Below, one piece after another: positions 1-7,717 of a DNA stretch of 64,000 nt. The DNA is taken from contig NZ_JAYMYY010000010.1 in assembly GCF_039889165.1 (NCBI RefSeq), positions 1 through 64,000 on the forward strand. Direction: 5' to 3'. This stretch comes from Pseudocitrobacter cyperus (GTDB lineage: Bacteria; Pseudomonadota; Gammaproteobacteria; Enterobacterales; Enterobacteriaceae). How positions within the stretch are numbered: the stretch's first letter is position 1; each line of letters begins with the position of its first letter. The notes under the pieces were generated by a model. The model searched no databases, was not told the origin of the DNA, and saw only the letters and a list, made by a program, of their open reading frames with translations. Made by a program: the position numbers and the translations under genes.

Positions 1-77
1 AATTGAGATCTCGCAAGCATAAAATACAAAAAACTTTTCGTTCGCTCATTTTCCAGGCAATGCGCTACATTCGCACG
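1..77. other. Flank downstream of hemG, no gene
   Basis: No coding sequence is visible. The stretch is AT-rich and, read on the minus strand, carries A/T tracts. In E. coli an rRNA operon begins a few hundred bases beyond hemG in the same direction, so this may be the far-upstream part of an rrn promoter region. That is inference from synteny; no -35/-10 pair or rRNA sequence is inside the window. Confidence 0.3.
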
Positions 78-611
78 CTATTTGCGTGGTATTTGAGCGA
101 TTTCACGGGCAAATCGCGTCACCTGCTGCCAGTCCGTATAAACCACTTCTTTACTGGTATCCGTTTCGCCGCCAGTCATCTTCATAATCAGGCGGATCAT
201 AAAGCGGTCATACCAGCGATAACGTGGGTAACGCAGCGCCCCGGCAAAAACGGCGCAGGCATCCGGCTGCCACGGCGAGGCCAACAGAAACTTACGCGTG
301 TAGCTGTTAGTTTGCGGTGAGCGTTTATCTGGCTTACGCGCCACCAGGTTCACGGAGAAGAATGCGCTCGGCAATGCCTGCATCTGCGCGGCATGCTTTT
401 TCACAAAACGATCGACTGCAGAATGGAAATGTCCATAGCGAATCGACGCCCCCACCACGACGCGGTCATACTGTTCCCACGCAACGCCCTGTGTACGATT
501 CAGATCCATTAGTTCCGAATCGATACCCAGTTCTTTGAGTTCTGACGAGAGGTACGCGGCAATTTCACGCGTCTGACCATCACGGGTAGAGAAGAGAATT
601 AATGTTTTCAA
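78..611 (-). CDS. hemG: Menaquinone-dependent protoporphyrinogen IX dehydrogenase HemG
   Basis: Flavodoxin-fold enzyme that oxidises protoporphyrinogen IX to protoporphyrin IX in haem synthesis, passing electrons to quinone at the inner membrane. The N-terminus shows the FMN phosphate-binding loop (LILFSTRDGQT), followed by the HemG-typical VGASIRYGH and the insert with RKPDKRSPQTNSYTRKF. The chosen start is a TTG at 611, placed about 8 bases after a GGAG at 621-618. A GTG at 623 would add four residues (MELA) but would lie on top of the Shine-Dalgarno sequence. From TTG the protein has 177 residues, against 181 in E. coli. It follows trkH directly, with its ribosome site at the trkH stop, so translation is probably coupled. 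Confidence 0.93.
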   Translation of the reverse strand: MKTLILFSTRDGQTREIAAYLSSELKELGIDSELMDLNRTQGVAWEQYDRVVVGASIRYGHFHSAVDRFVKKHAAQMQALPSAFFSVNLVARKPDKRSPQTNSYTRKFLLASPWQPDACAVFAGALRYPRYRWYDRFMIRLIMKMTGGETDTSKEVVYTDWQQVTRFAREIAQIPRK

Positions 612-623
612 CGCAAGCTCCAC

Positions 624-2075
624 TTATTCGCGCCAGAAGGTTGGGGTAAACAACACCAGCAGCGTAAAGACTTCCAGACGACCAAACAGCATATTCGCGA
701 TCAGGATCCACTTCGCCACCGGGTTCATACTGGCAAAGTTATCCGCCACCACGCCAAGCCCTGGCCCAAGGTTATTCAGCGTTGCCACTACCGAGGCAAA
801 GGCGGAGAAGTCATCCACACCCGTCGCGATAATCGCCAACATACTGATAATGAACACCAGCGCATACGCAGAGAAGAATCCCCATACCGCTTCAAGAATA
901 CGTTCCGGCAGTGCACGGTTGCCCAGCTTGATGCTATACACCGCATTCGGATGCACCAGACGTTTTAGTTCGCGGTTCCCCTGCTTGAACAGCAGCAGGA
1001 TACGAATCACCTTCAGCCCCCCGCCCGTCGACCCGGCGCAGCCGCCGATAAACGCGGAGCAGAGTAACAGCACCGGCAGGAAGAGCGGCCAGCGAGCGAT
1101 GCTGTCCGTTGTAAAGCCTGCTGTCGTCGCCATTGACACCACCTGGAAGAAGGCCTGGTTTAGCGTCGTCAATGCCGAGCTGTATACATTATGGAAGTAA
1201 AGCACCAGTGTACAGACGAATACCAGCGTCAGTTGAACGCCAATAAACATCCGAAATTCCGGATCGCGCCAGTAAACCTTCAGGCTCCGCCCACTCAGTA
1301 ACGAGAAGTGCAGACCGTAGTTACACCCGGAGATCAGTAAGAAGATAGCAATAATGGTGTTAATCGTTGGACTGTCGAAATAACCCACGCTGGCATCATG
1401 CGTCGAGAAGCCGCCAATCGCGATAGTCGCGAAGCTATGCCCGATAGCGTCGAACGCCGGCATCCCCGCAAACCACAGCGCCAGCGCACAGGCGACGGTC
1501 AGCAATACATAGATGAGCCACAGGGTTTTTGCCGTTTCCGCAATACGCGGGCGCATCTTGTTATCCTTCAGCGGCCCCGGCATTTCAGCACGATAGAGCT
1601 GCATCCCCCCGACGCCGAGGATAGGCAGAATCGCCACGGCTAACACAATGATCCCCATACCGCCGAACCATTGCAGCATCTGGCGATAAAAGAGAATCGC
1701 ATGTGGTAGCGAATCGAGCCCGACAAGCGTGGTAGCGCCTGTTGTCGTTAGCCCGGAAAAGGATTCAAAAAAAGCATCGGTTATCGTGAGGTTTGGCTGC
1801 TCAGAGAAGATAAAGGGAAGCGCACCCACGCTGCCCAGTACGGTCCAGAACAGCACCACAATCAAAAACCCTTCGCGTGATTTCAGTTCGCCCTTCTCGC
1901 GGCGGTTCGGCCACCACAGTAACGAGCCAATCACCAGCGCGACAAAAAAGGTTTGGGTAAATGCCCGCCCGGCACCATCGCGGTAAATCAATGCCACCAG
2001 GCCGGGAAGGATCATGGTTCCCGAAAACAAGATGACCAGAAGTCCGACAATTCGGGTTATGGCACGAAAATGCAT
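624..2075 (-). CDS. trkH: Trk system potassium uptake protein TrkH
   Basis: Inner-membrane K+ channel subunit that works with cytoplasmic TrkA and the Trk ATP-binding protein. The 483 residues match E. coli TrkH exactly in length. Repeated pore-loop segments are visible (TTTGATTL, AIGGFSTHD, ATTAGFTTD and GGCAGSTGGGLK), each with the filter glycine, between hydrophobic helices. The start at 2075 has an AGGAAG ribosome site. It lies 38 bases after yigZ in a pepQ-yigZ-trkH-hemG run on the minus strand. Confidence 0.96.
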   Translation of the reverse strand: MHFRAITRIVGLLVILFSGTMILPGLVALIYRDGAGRAFTQTFFVALVIGSLLWWPNRREKGELKSREGFLIVVLFWTVLGSVGALPFIFSEQPNLTITDAFFESFSGLTTTGATTLVGLDSLPHAILFYRQMLQWFGGMGIIVLAVAILPILGVGGMQLYRAEMPGPLKDNKMRPRIAETAKTLWLIYVLLTVACALALWFAGMPAFDAIGHSFATIAIGGFSTHDASVGYFDSPTINTIIAIFLLISGCNYGLHFSLLSGRSLKVYWRDPEFRMFIGVQLTLVFVCTLVLYFHNVYSSALTTLNQAFFQVVSMATTAGFTTDSIARWPLFLPVLLLCSAFIGGCAGSTGGGLKVIRILLLFKQGNRELKRLVHPNAVYSIKLGNRALPERILEAVWGFFSAYALVFIISMLAIIATGVDDFSAFASVVATLNNLGPGLGVVADNFASMNPVAKWILIANMLFGRLEVFTLLVLFTPTFWRE

Positions 2076-2113
2076 CTCTGGCGCTTCCTTTGGTATAAAA
2101 GTAAGGAGGGGGA

Positions 2114-2728
2114 TTATTCTTCAATCGCTAACAATTGCAATGAACCACGACTAAAATCAGCCAGTTTTGCTGTAAAAGCATCCACTTTCGCTTGCGGAAG
2201 CGCCACGCGTAGCTGTACCGATGCCTGGTAGTCACTGGCCACAATCACGCCAGAGAATTGCCCTAACAGCGTTTCTATCCCCGACAACTGACCGTATTCA
2301 CACAACAGAGTATATTCGGTTAATGGCGTTTTGATTTGGGTTGTGAGCTGATTTAGCGCCTGCTGGACACCGCCGCCATAAGCTTTCACCAGGCCACCTG
2401 TCCCCAACAGCACGCCGCCGTAGTAGCGAACCACCACGGCGGTAATTTCGCCGACGCCGCTTCCCATAAGCTGCGCCAGCATCGGCTTACCCGCCGTTCC
2501 CGCCGGTTCACCATCGTCTGAAAAGCCAAGCTGCTGTGAGTCATCTGGCCGCCCGGCAACCCAGGCGACACAGTGGTGACGGGCATCAGGATGTTCCGCC
2601 CTTACCGACTCAACAAACGCTTTCGCCGCCTCCACCCCGTCGGTATGCGCCAGCAGGGTGATGAAACGGCTCTTTTTAATCTCTTCAGTAAACGTGACCG
2701 GCGACGCCGGTATCGGCCAACTTTCCAT
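2114..2728 (-). CDS. yigZ: IMPACT-family protein YigZ
   Basis: A 204-residue member of the YigZ/IMPACT (UPF0029) family with the characteristic segments KKSRFI, DDGEPAGTAGKPML and VVVRYYGGVLLGTGGLVKAY. The length equals E. coli YigZ. The family has a ribosomal protein S5-like N-terminal fold and an EF-G-like C-terminal fold; the bacterial function is not established, and links to translation or amino-acid stress come from eukaryotic IMPACT. The start codon overlaps the pepQ stop by one base (TAATG), so the two genes are translationally coupled. Confidence 0.93.
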   Translation of the reverse strand: MESWPIPASPVTFTEEIKKSRFITLLAHTDGVEAAKAFVESVRAEHPDARHHCVAWVAGRPDDSQQLGFSDDGEPAGTAGKPMLAQLMGSGVGEITAVVVRYYGGVLLGTGGLVKAYGGGVQQALNQLTTQIKTPLTEYTLLCEYGQLSGIETLLGQFSGVIVASDYQASVQLRVALPQAKVDAFTAKLADFSRGSLQLLAIEE

Positions 2729-4059
2729 TACGCCAGTTTCAGATCGCGCGTCATGTTCTCAACATTATTTTCGTGGATCACGACGTTATCTTCGATGCGA
2801 ATCCCGCCGAACGGTTTCAGCGCTTCAATTTTCTGCCAGTTGAAGTGCTTACTGAACTGCCCTTCACGCCATGGCGCCAGCAGGGATTCAATAAAGTAAA
2901 TGCCCGGCTCGATGGTCAACACCATGCGCGGTTGCAACACGCGGGTGCAGCGCAGGTACGGATATTTCGACGGCGCGGCCAGGTGTGTGCCGGTATCATC
3001 CTGCATAAAGCCCGCAACATCATGCACCTGTAAGCCCAGCGGATGGCCTATACCATGCGGCATAAACGGCCCGGTCAGGTCGTTTTCGACCATCGCTTCT
3101 TCGCTCATATCCGTGAGGATCTGGTGTTTACGCAGGATCTTCGCGATACGCTGATGGAACTGGACGTGATAATCAACATAGCTCACGCCCGCTTTCATCG
3201 TCGCGATCAGCGCCTGTTGTTCATCGTTCACGTCTTTAATTAAATGGGCGAAATCATTGTCGCTGCTGACAGCCCAGGTACGGGTGAGGTCGGCCGCATA
3301 GCCGTTATATTCCGCGCCAGCATCCAGCAGGAAGCTGCGCACTTCAGATGGCACACGGTGATCCAATTTGGTGTAGTGCAGCACAGAGGCGTGTTCATTG
3401 AGCGCGACGATGTTGCTGTAAGGCACGTCGGTATCGCGATGACCGGTCGCCGTCAGGTACGCCTGATTAATGTCGAACTCGCTCATCCCGGAACGGAAAG
3501 CTTCCTCCGCTGCGCGATGGCCGTTGACCGCCGTTTTCTGCGCTTCACGCATGCAGGCCAGTTCGTAATCGGTTTTATAAGAGCGATAGTAGTGCAGGTA
3601 ATCAATCACTCCTTTCGGGTTGATCTTATCGGCTGCGATACCCAGCCCAAGCGCGCGCTCCGGAACCGGACCGATATAACCCATATTCCCGCGTGCGGCT
3701 GGTAACTGGCTGCCAATGCCGTCAGCTTTCGGCAGCGCAATCACCTCAACTTCCTCTGTCCAGAAGGAGGTCGGCAACGGCTCAACGTTGTGCCAGTAAT
3801 CAACTGGCAGGTAGAACCACAGCTTCGGTTTGTTGACGCCATCCACCAGCAGCCAGCAGTTCGGCACCTGGGTTACCGGCACCCAGGCTTTGAACTGCGG
3901 GTTAACCTTGAACGGATACGGGTGGTCATCGAGGAACACATTCATCAGTTCGCCGGAGTGAATTAACAGCGCATCCAGCTTAAAGCGCTCCAGCGCATTA
4001 CGCGCCCGCTCCTGCAAGGTAACAATATGATTTTTGTAGAGTGCAGCCAGTGATTCCAT
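2728..4059 (-). CDS. pepQ: Xaa-Pro dipeptidase PepQ
   Basis: Cytosolic prolidase, a dimetal M24 'pita-bread' enzyme that hydrolyses dipeptides ending in proline. The start at 4059 (MESLAALYK) is preceded by AAGGA and gives 443 residues, the E. coli length; an upstream ATG would add 13 unlikely residues. Metal and catalytic signatures are present: LLDAGAEYNGYAADLTR, FMPHGIGHPLG, TIEPGIYF and the C-terminal GGIRIEDNV. One oddity is LQPRMVLTIEPG, where M24 enzymes normally have Gly (LxPGM). It is divergent from fadB and first in the pepQ-yigZ-trkH-hemG run. Confidence 0.95.
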   Translation of the reverse strand: MESLAALYKNHIVTLQERARNALERFKLDALLIHSGELMNVFLDDHPYPFKVNPQFKAWVPVTQVPNCWLLVDGVNKPKLWFYLPVDYWHNVEPLPTSFWTEEVEVIALPKADGIGSQLPAARGNMGYIGPVPERALGLGIAADKINPKGVIDYLHYYRSYKTDYELACMREAQKTAVNGHRAAEEAFRSGMSEFDINQAYLTATGHRDTDVPYSNIVALNEHASVLHYTKLDHRVPSEVRSFLLDAGAEYNGYAADLTRTWAVSSDNDFAHLIKDVNDEQQALIATMKAGVSYVDYHVQFHQRIAKILRKHQILTDMSEEAMVENDLTGPFMPHGIGHPLGLQVHDVAGFMQDDTGTHLAAPSKYPYLRCTRVLQPRMVLTIEPGIYFIESLLAPWREGQFSKHFNWQKIEALKPFGGIRIEDNVVIHENNVENMTRDLKLA

Positions 4060-4249
4060 TTTTAGTCCTTGTACATTTTTGCCCTCAAGTTTTCGCATCT
4101 TAGCACACCTCGCCGAACCTGCGTGATCTCCACCAGTCGTGATCTCCCCAGCAAATATTTAAAGAGTAATTTGCATTTTGTTAACATAAAAACCACACTC
4201 AGCCTCATCTGGTACGACCAGATTACACTGCTGGATTCAGGAGACTGAC
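4060..4249. promoter_or_regulatory. pepQ/fadB divergent intergenic region
   Basis: This 190-base AT-rich gap holds the divergent start signals for pepQ and fadBA. It contains the FadR operator described separately. The run GTTAACATAAAAA about 40 bases before that operator resembles half of an ArcA-type site, which would fit the known anaerobic repression of fadBA, but this is only a resemblance. The fadB ribosome site is AGGAGA at 4239-4244. Confidence 0.5.
4207..4223 (+). promoter_or_regulatory. FadR operator of fadBA
   Basis: The sequence ATCTGGT-ACG-ACCAGAT is an inverted repeat with two perfect 7-base arms around a 3-base centre. It matches the FadR recognition pattern (TGGT...ACCA) and sits 26 bases before the fadB ATG, where E. 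coli fadB has its FadR site. FadR represses fadBA until long-chain acyl-CoA binds it. Confidence 0.92.
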
Positions 4250-6439
4250 ATGCTCTACAAAGGCGATACCCTGTACCTCAACTGGCTGGAAGATGGCATT
4301 GCCGAACTGGTGTTCGATGCCCCCGGCTCGGTGAACAAATTAGATACGGCGACCGTAGCCAGCCTCGGTCACGCGCTCGATGTCCTCGAAAAACAAAAAG
4401 AGCTGAAAGGGCTGCTGCTGCGCTCTGAAAAAGCGGCGTTTATCGTCGGCGCTGATATTACCGAATTTCTCTCCCTCTTCCTGGTGCCGGAAGAGCAACT
4501 CAGCGAATGGCTGCATTTCGCCAACAGCGTCTTCAACCGTCTGGAAGATTTACCGGTTCCGACCATCGCCGCCGTGAACGGCTACGCGCTGGGCGGCGGC
4601 TGCGAATGTGTGCTGGCGACCGACTACCGATTAGCGACACCAGATCTGCGTATTGGCCTGCCGGAAACCAAACTGGGGATCATGCCTGGTTTTGGCGGTT
4701 CCGTGCGTATGCCGCGCCTGCTGGGTGCCGACAGCGCGCTGGAGATCATCGCCGCCGGGAAAGATGTCGGCGCTGAGCAGGCGCTGAAAATCGGCCTGGT
4801 GGATGGCGTTGTTAAACAAGAGAAACTGATCGACGGCGCGCTGGCCGTATTACGCCAGGCGATAAACGGCGATCTCGACTGGCGCGCGAAACGCCGCCCG
4901 AAACTGGAGCCACTGAAGCTCAGTAAAGTGGAAGCCGCCATGAGCTTCACCATCGCCAAAGGCATGGTGATGCAGACGGCGGGTAAACACTATCAAGCGC
5001 CAATTACAGCGGTGAAAACCATTGAAGCCGCTGCCCGCCTGGGGCGCGACGACGCGCTGAAGCTGGAAAACCAAAGCTTTGTCCCACTGGCGCATACTAA
5101 CGAAGCCCGCGCGCTGGTTGGCATCTTCCTTAACGATCAGTACGTCAAAGGGCTGGCGAAAAAACTCACTAAAACCACCGATGCACCGAAACACGCGGCC
5201 GTTCTGGGCGCAGGCATTATGGGCGGCGGCATAGCCTATCAGTCGGCCTGGAAAGGCGTGCCGGTCATCATGAAAGATATCAACGAGAAATCGCTGACGC
5301 TTGGTATGACGGAAGCCAGTAAGCTGCTGAACAAACAACTGGAACGCGGCAAAATTGATGGTCTGAAGCTGGCGGGCGTCATTTCAACGATTCAACCGAC
5401 GCTGGACTATGCTGGATTCGACCGTGTGGACGTGGTTGTGGAAGCCGTTGTTGAAAATCCGAAGGTGAAAAAAGCGGTACTGGCGGAAACCGAGCAAAAA
5501 GTTCGCCCGGACACCGTGCTGGCTTCCAACACCTCCACTATTCCTATCAGCGAACTGGCCGACGCGCTGGCGCGCCCGGAAAACTTCTGCGGCATGCACT
5601 TCTTTAACCCGGTGCACCGCATGCCGCTGGTTGAAATCATTCGCGGCAAAAAAACCAGCGAAGAGACCATCGCCAAAGTCGTCTCCTGGGCCAGCCAGAT
5701 GGGCAAAACGCCTATCGTGGTCAATGACTGCCCCGGCTTCTTCGTCAACCGCGTACTCTTCCCCTACTTCGCCGGTTTCAGCCAGTTGCTGCGCGACGGC
5801 GCGGATTTCCGCAAAGTCGACAAAGTAATGGAGAAACAGTTCGGCTGGCCAATGGGCCCGGCTTACCTGCTGGATGTTGTCGGCATTGATACTGCGCATC
5901 ACGCGCAGGCAGTGATGGCGGCGGGTTTCCCGCAGCGGATGCAGAAAGATTACCGCGATGCGATCGATGCGCTGTTCGACGCCAGCCGCTTCGGGCAGAA
6001 AAATGGCCTTGGCTTCTGGCGTTATAAAGAAGACAGCAAAGGCAAGCCGAAGAAAGAAGAAGATGCGACCGTCGATAGCCTGTTGGCAGAAGTAAGCCAG
6101 CCGAAGCGCGATTTCAGCGACGAAGAGATCATCGCCCGCATGATGATCCCGATGGTCAACGAAGTGGTGCGCTGCCTGGAAGCAGGCATCATTGCCAGCC
6201 CGGCAGAAGCCGATATGGCGCTGGTCTACGGTCTGGGCTTCCCTCCGTTCCACGGCGGCGCGTTCCGCTGGCTCGATACGCTCGGCAGCGCGAAATATCT
6301 CGATATGGCGCAGCAATATCAGCACCTCGGCCCGTTGTATGACGTGCCGGAAGGTCTGCGCAATAAAGCGCGTCATAACGAACCGTATTATCCCGCAGTG
6401 GAGCCCGCCCGTCCGGTTGGCGCACTGAAAACGGCTTAA
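4250..6439 (+). CDS. fadB: Fatty acid oxidation complex alpha subunit FadB
   Basis: Multifunctional beta-oxidation enzyme: enoyl-CoA hydratase, 3-hydroxyacyl-CoA dehydrogenase, and delta3-cis-delta2-trans isomerase plus 3-hydroxyacyl-CoA epimerase. It has 729 residues, as in E. coli. The N-terminal crotonase domain has the oxyanion-hole glycines and the two catalytic glutamates at Glu119 (ALGGGCE) and Glu139 (GLPE). A linker is followed by an NAD-binding Rossmann motif (GAGIMGGGIA, about 318-327), the dehydrogenase His-containing HFFNPVHRMPLVE, and the C-terminal helical domain. It is first gene of fadBA under FadR control and forms an alpha2beta2 complex with FadA. Confidence 0.98.
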   Translation: MLYKGDTLYLNWLEDGIAELVFDAPGSVNKLDTATVASLGHALDVLEKQKELKGLLLRSEKAAFIVGADITEFLSLFLVPEEQLSEWLHFANSVFNRLEDLPVPTIAAVNGYALGGGCECVLATDYRLATPDLRIGLPETKLGIMPGFGGSVRMPRLLGADSALEIIAAGKDVGAEQALKIGLVDGVVKQEKLIDGALAVLRQAINGDLDWRAKRRPKLEPLKLSKVEAAMSFTIAKGMVMQTAGKHYQAPITAVKTIEAAARLGRDDALKLENQSFVPLAHTNEARALVGIFLNDQYVKGLAKKLTKTTDAPKHAAVLGAGIMGGGIAYQSAWKGVPVIMKDINEKSLTLGMTEASKLLNKQLERGKIDGLKLAGVISTIQPTLDYAGFDRVDVVVEAVVENPKVKKAVLAETEQKVRPDTVLASNTSTIPISELADALARPENFCGMHFFNPVHRMPLVEIIRGKKTSEETIAKVVSWASQMGKTPIVVNDCPGFFVNRVLFPYFAGFSQLLRDGADFRKVDKVMEKQFGWPMGPAYLLDVVGIDTAHHAQAVMAAGFPQRMQKDYRDAIDALFDASRFGQKNGLGFWRYKEDSKGKPKKEEDATVDSLLAEVSQPKRDFSDEEIIARMMIPMVNEVVRCLEAGIIASPAEADMALVYGLGFPPFHGGAFRWLDTLGSAKYLDMAQQYQHLGPLYDVPEGLRNKARHNEPYYPAVEPARPVGALKTA

Positions 6440-6448
6440 GGAGTCACA

Positions 6449-7612
6449 ATGGAACAGGTTGTCATTGTCGATGCAATTCGTACCCCGATGGGCCGTTCGA
6501 AAGGCGGCGCCTTCCGTCACGTGCGCGCAGAAGATCTTTCAGCGCACCTGATGCGTAGCCTGCTGGCGCGCAACCCGGCACTGGAAGCGGCTGCGCTGGA
6601 CGACATTTACTGGGGTTGCGTGCAGCAAACGCTGGAGCAGGGTTTTAACATTGCGCGTAACGCCGCCCTGCTGGCGGAAGTGCCGCATTCGGTGCCCGCA
6701 AATACCGTTAACCGCCTCTGCGGATCATCCATGCAGGCGCTGCACGATGCCGCGCGCATGCTCATGACCGGCGATGCGCACGCCTGCCTTATCGGCGGTG
6801 TGGAGCATATGGGTCATGTGCCAATGAGCCACGGCGTCGATTTCCACCCGGGCTTAAGCCGTAACGTCGCCAAAGCGGCGGGCATGATGGGCTTAACCGC
6901 CGAAATGCTGGCGCGTATGCACGGCATCAGCCGTGAGATGCAGGACGCTTTTGCCGCCCGCTCTCACGCCCGCGCCTGGGCCGCAACCCAGTCCGGCGCG
7001 TTCAAAAATGAAATCGTCCCAACTGGCGGTCACGATGCCGACGGCGTTCTGAAGCAGTTTAACTACGATGAGGTGATTCGACCGGAAACCACCGTTGAAG
7101 CGCTCTCCACGCTGAAACCGGCGTTTGACCCGGTCACCGGTACGGTAACGGCAGGCTCCTCTTCCGCCCTTTCCGATGGCGCATCCGCCATGCTGGTGAT
7201 GAGTGAAAGCCGCGCCCGCGAGTTAGGTTTCACGCCACGCGCGCGCATTCGCTCAATGGCGGTTGTCGGCTGCGACCCATCTATCATGGGTTATGGCCCG
7301 GTTCCGGCTTCTAAGCTGGCGCTGAAAAAAGCAGGCCTGTCGGTAAGCGATATCGACCTGTTCGAAATGAACGAAGCGTTTGCCGCACAGATCCTGCCAT
7401 GCATTAAAGATCTGGGGCTGATGGAGCAGATCGACGAGAAGATCAACCTCAACGGCGGCGCGATCGCGCTGGGTCATCCGTTGGGATGTTCAGGTGCGCG
7501 TATCAGTACCACGCTGCTGAACCTGATGGAACGCAAAGACGCCCAGTTCGGCCTGGCGACAATGTGTATTGGGTTAGGTCAGGGAATTGCGACCGTATTT
7601 GAACGCGTATAA
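6449..7612 (+). CDS. fadA: 3-ketoacyl-CoA thiolase FadA
   Basis: Beta subunit of the aerobic fatty-acid oxidation complex; it thiolytically cleaves 3-ketoacyl-CoA to acetyl-CoA and a shortened acyl-CoA. The 387 residues match E. coli. The nucleophile Cys91 lies in VNRLCGSSMQA, the base His in NGGAIALGHPLGCSGAR (about 343) and the second catalytic Cys in MCIGLGQG (about 373). It starts 9 bases after fadB with a GGAG ribosome site. A REP-like hairpin and a strong terminator follow. Confidence 0.98.
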   Translation: MEQVVIVDAIRTPMGRSKGGAFRHVRAEDLSAHLMRSLLARNPALEAAALDDIYWGCVQQTLEQGFNIARNAALLAEVPHSVPANTVNRLCGSSMQALHDAARMLMTGDAHACLIGGVEHMGHVPMSHGVDFHPGLSRNVAKAAGMMGLTAEMLARMHGISREMQDAFAARSHARAWAATQSGAFKNEIVPTGGHDADGVLKQFNYDEVIRPETTVEALSTLKPAFDPVTGTVTAGSSSALSDGASAMLVMSESRARELGFTPRARIRSMAVVGCDPSIMGYGPVPASKLALKKAGLSVSDIDLFEMNEAFAAQILPCIKDLGLMEQIDEKINLNGGAIALGHPLGCSGARISTTLLNLMERKDAQFGLATMCIGLGQGIATVFERV

Positions 7613-7620
7613 GTACAAGT

Positions 7621-7649
7621 CGGCCGGGTAAGCGCAGCGCCCCCGGCCG
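7621..7649. repeat. REP-like palindrome after fadA
   Basis: Perfect 8-base stem CGGCCGGG (7621-7628) and CCCGGCCG (7642-7649) around GTAAGCGCAGCGC. The loop resembles the core of enterobacterial REP units. Such elements stabilise upstream mRNA 3' ends. Confidence 0.6.
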
Positions 7650-7677
7650 ATAAATTAAAAGATTAGTTGCCGTTCTT

Positions 7678-7702
7678 CCCGCCTGTCAGGGGCGGGTTTT
7701 TT
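7678..7702 (+). terminator. Rho-independent terminator of fadBA
   Basis: Stem CCCGCC (7678-7683) pairs with GGCGGG (7691-7696) over a 7-base loop and is followed by six T. It separates fadBA from the convergent assT gene. Confidence 0.85.
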
Positions 7703-7717
7703 GTTTCTCGCGACACG

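Noticed and set aside
3244..3705. 153-codon open frame antisense to pepQ
   Set aside because: Shadow of pepQ; no start signal and no family motif.
5384..6520. 378-codon open frame antisense to fadB and the start of fadA
   Set aside because: High GC and codon bias of fadB leave the opposite strand open. The translation is rich in His, Arg, Ala and Asp with no family pattern, and it covers conserved fadB coding sequence.
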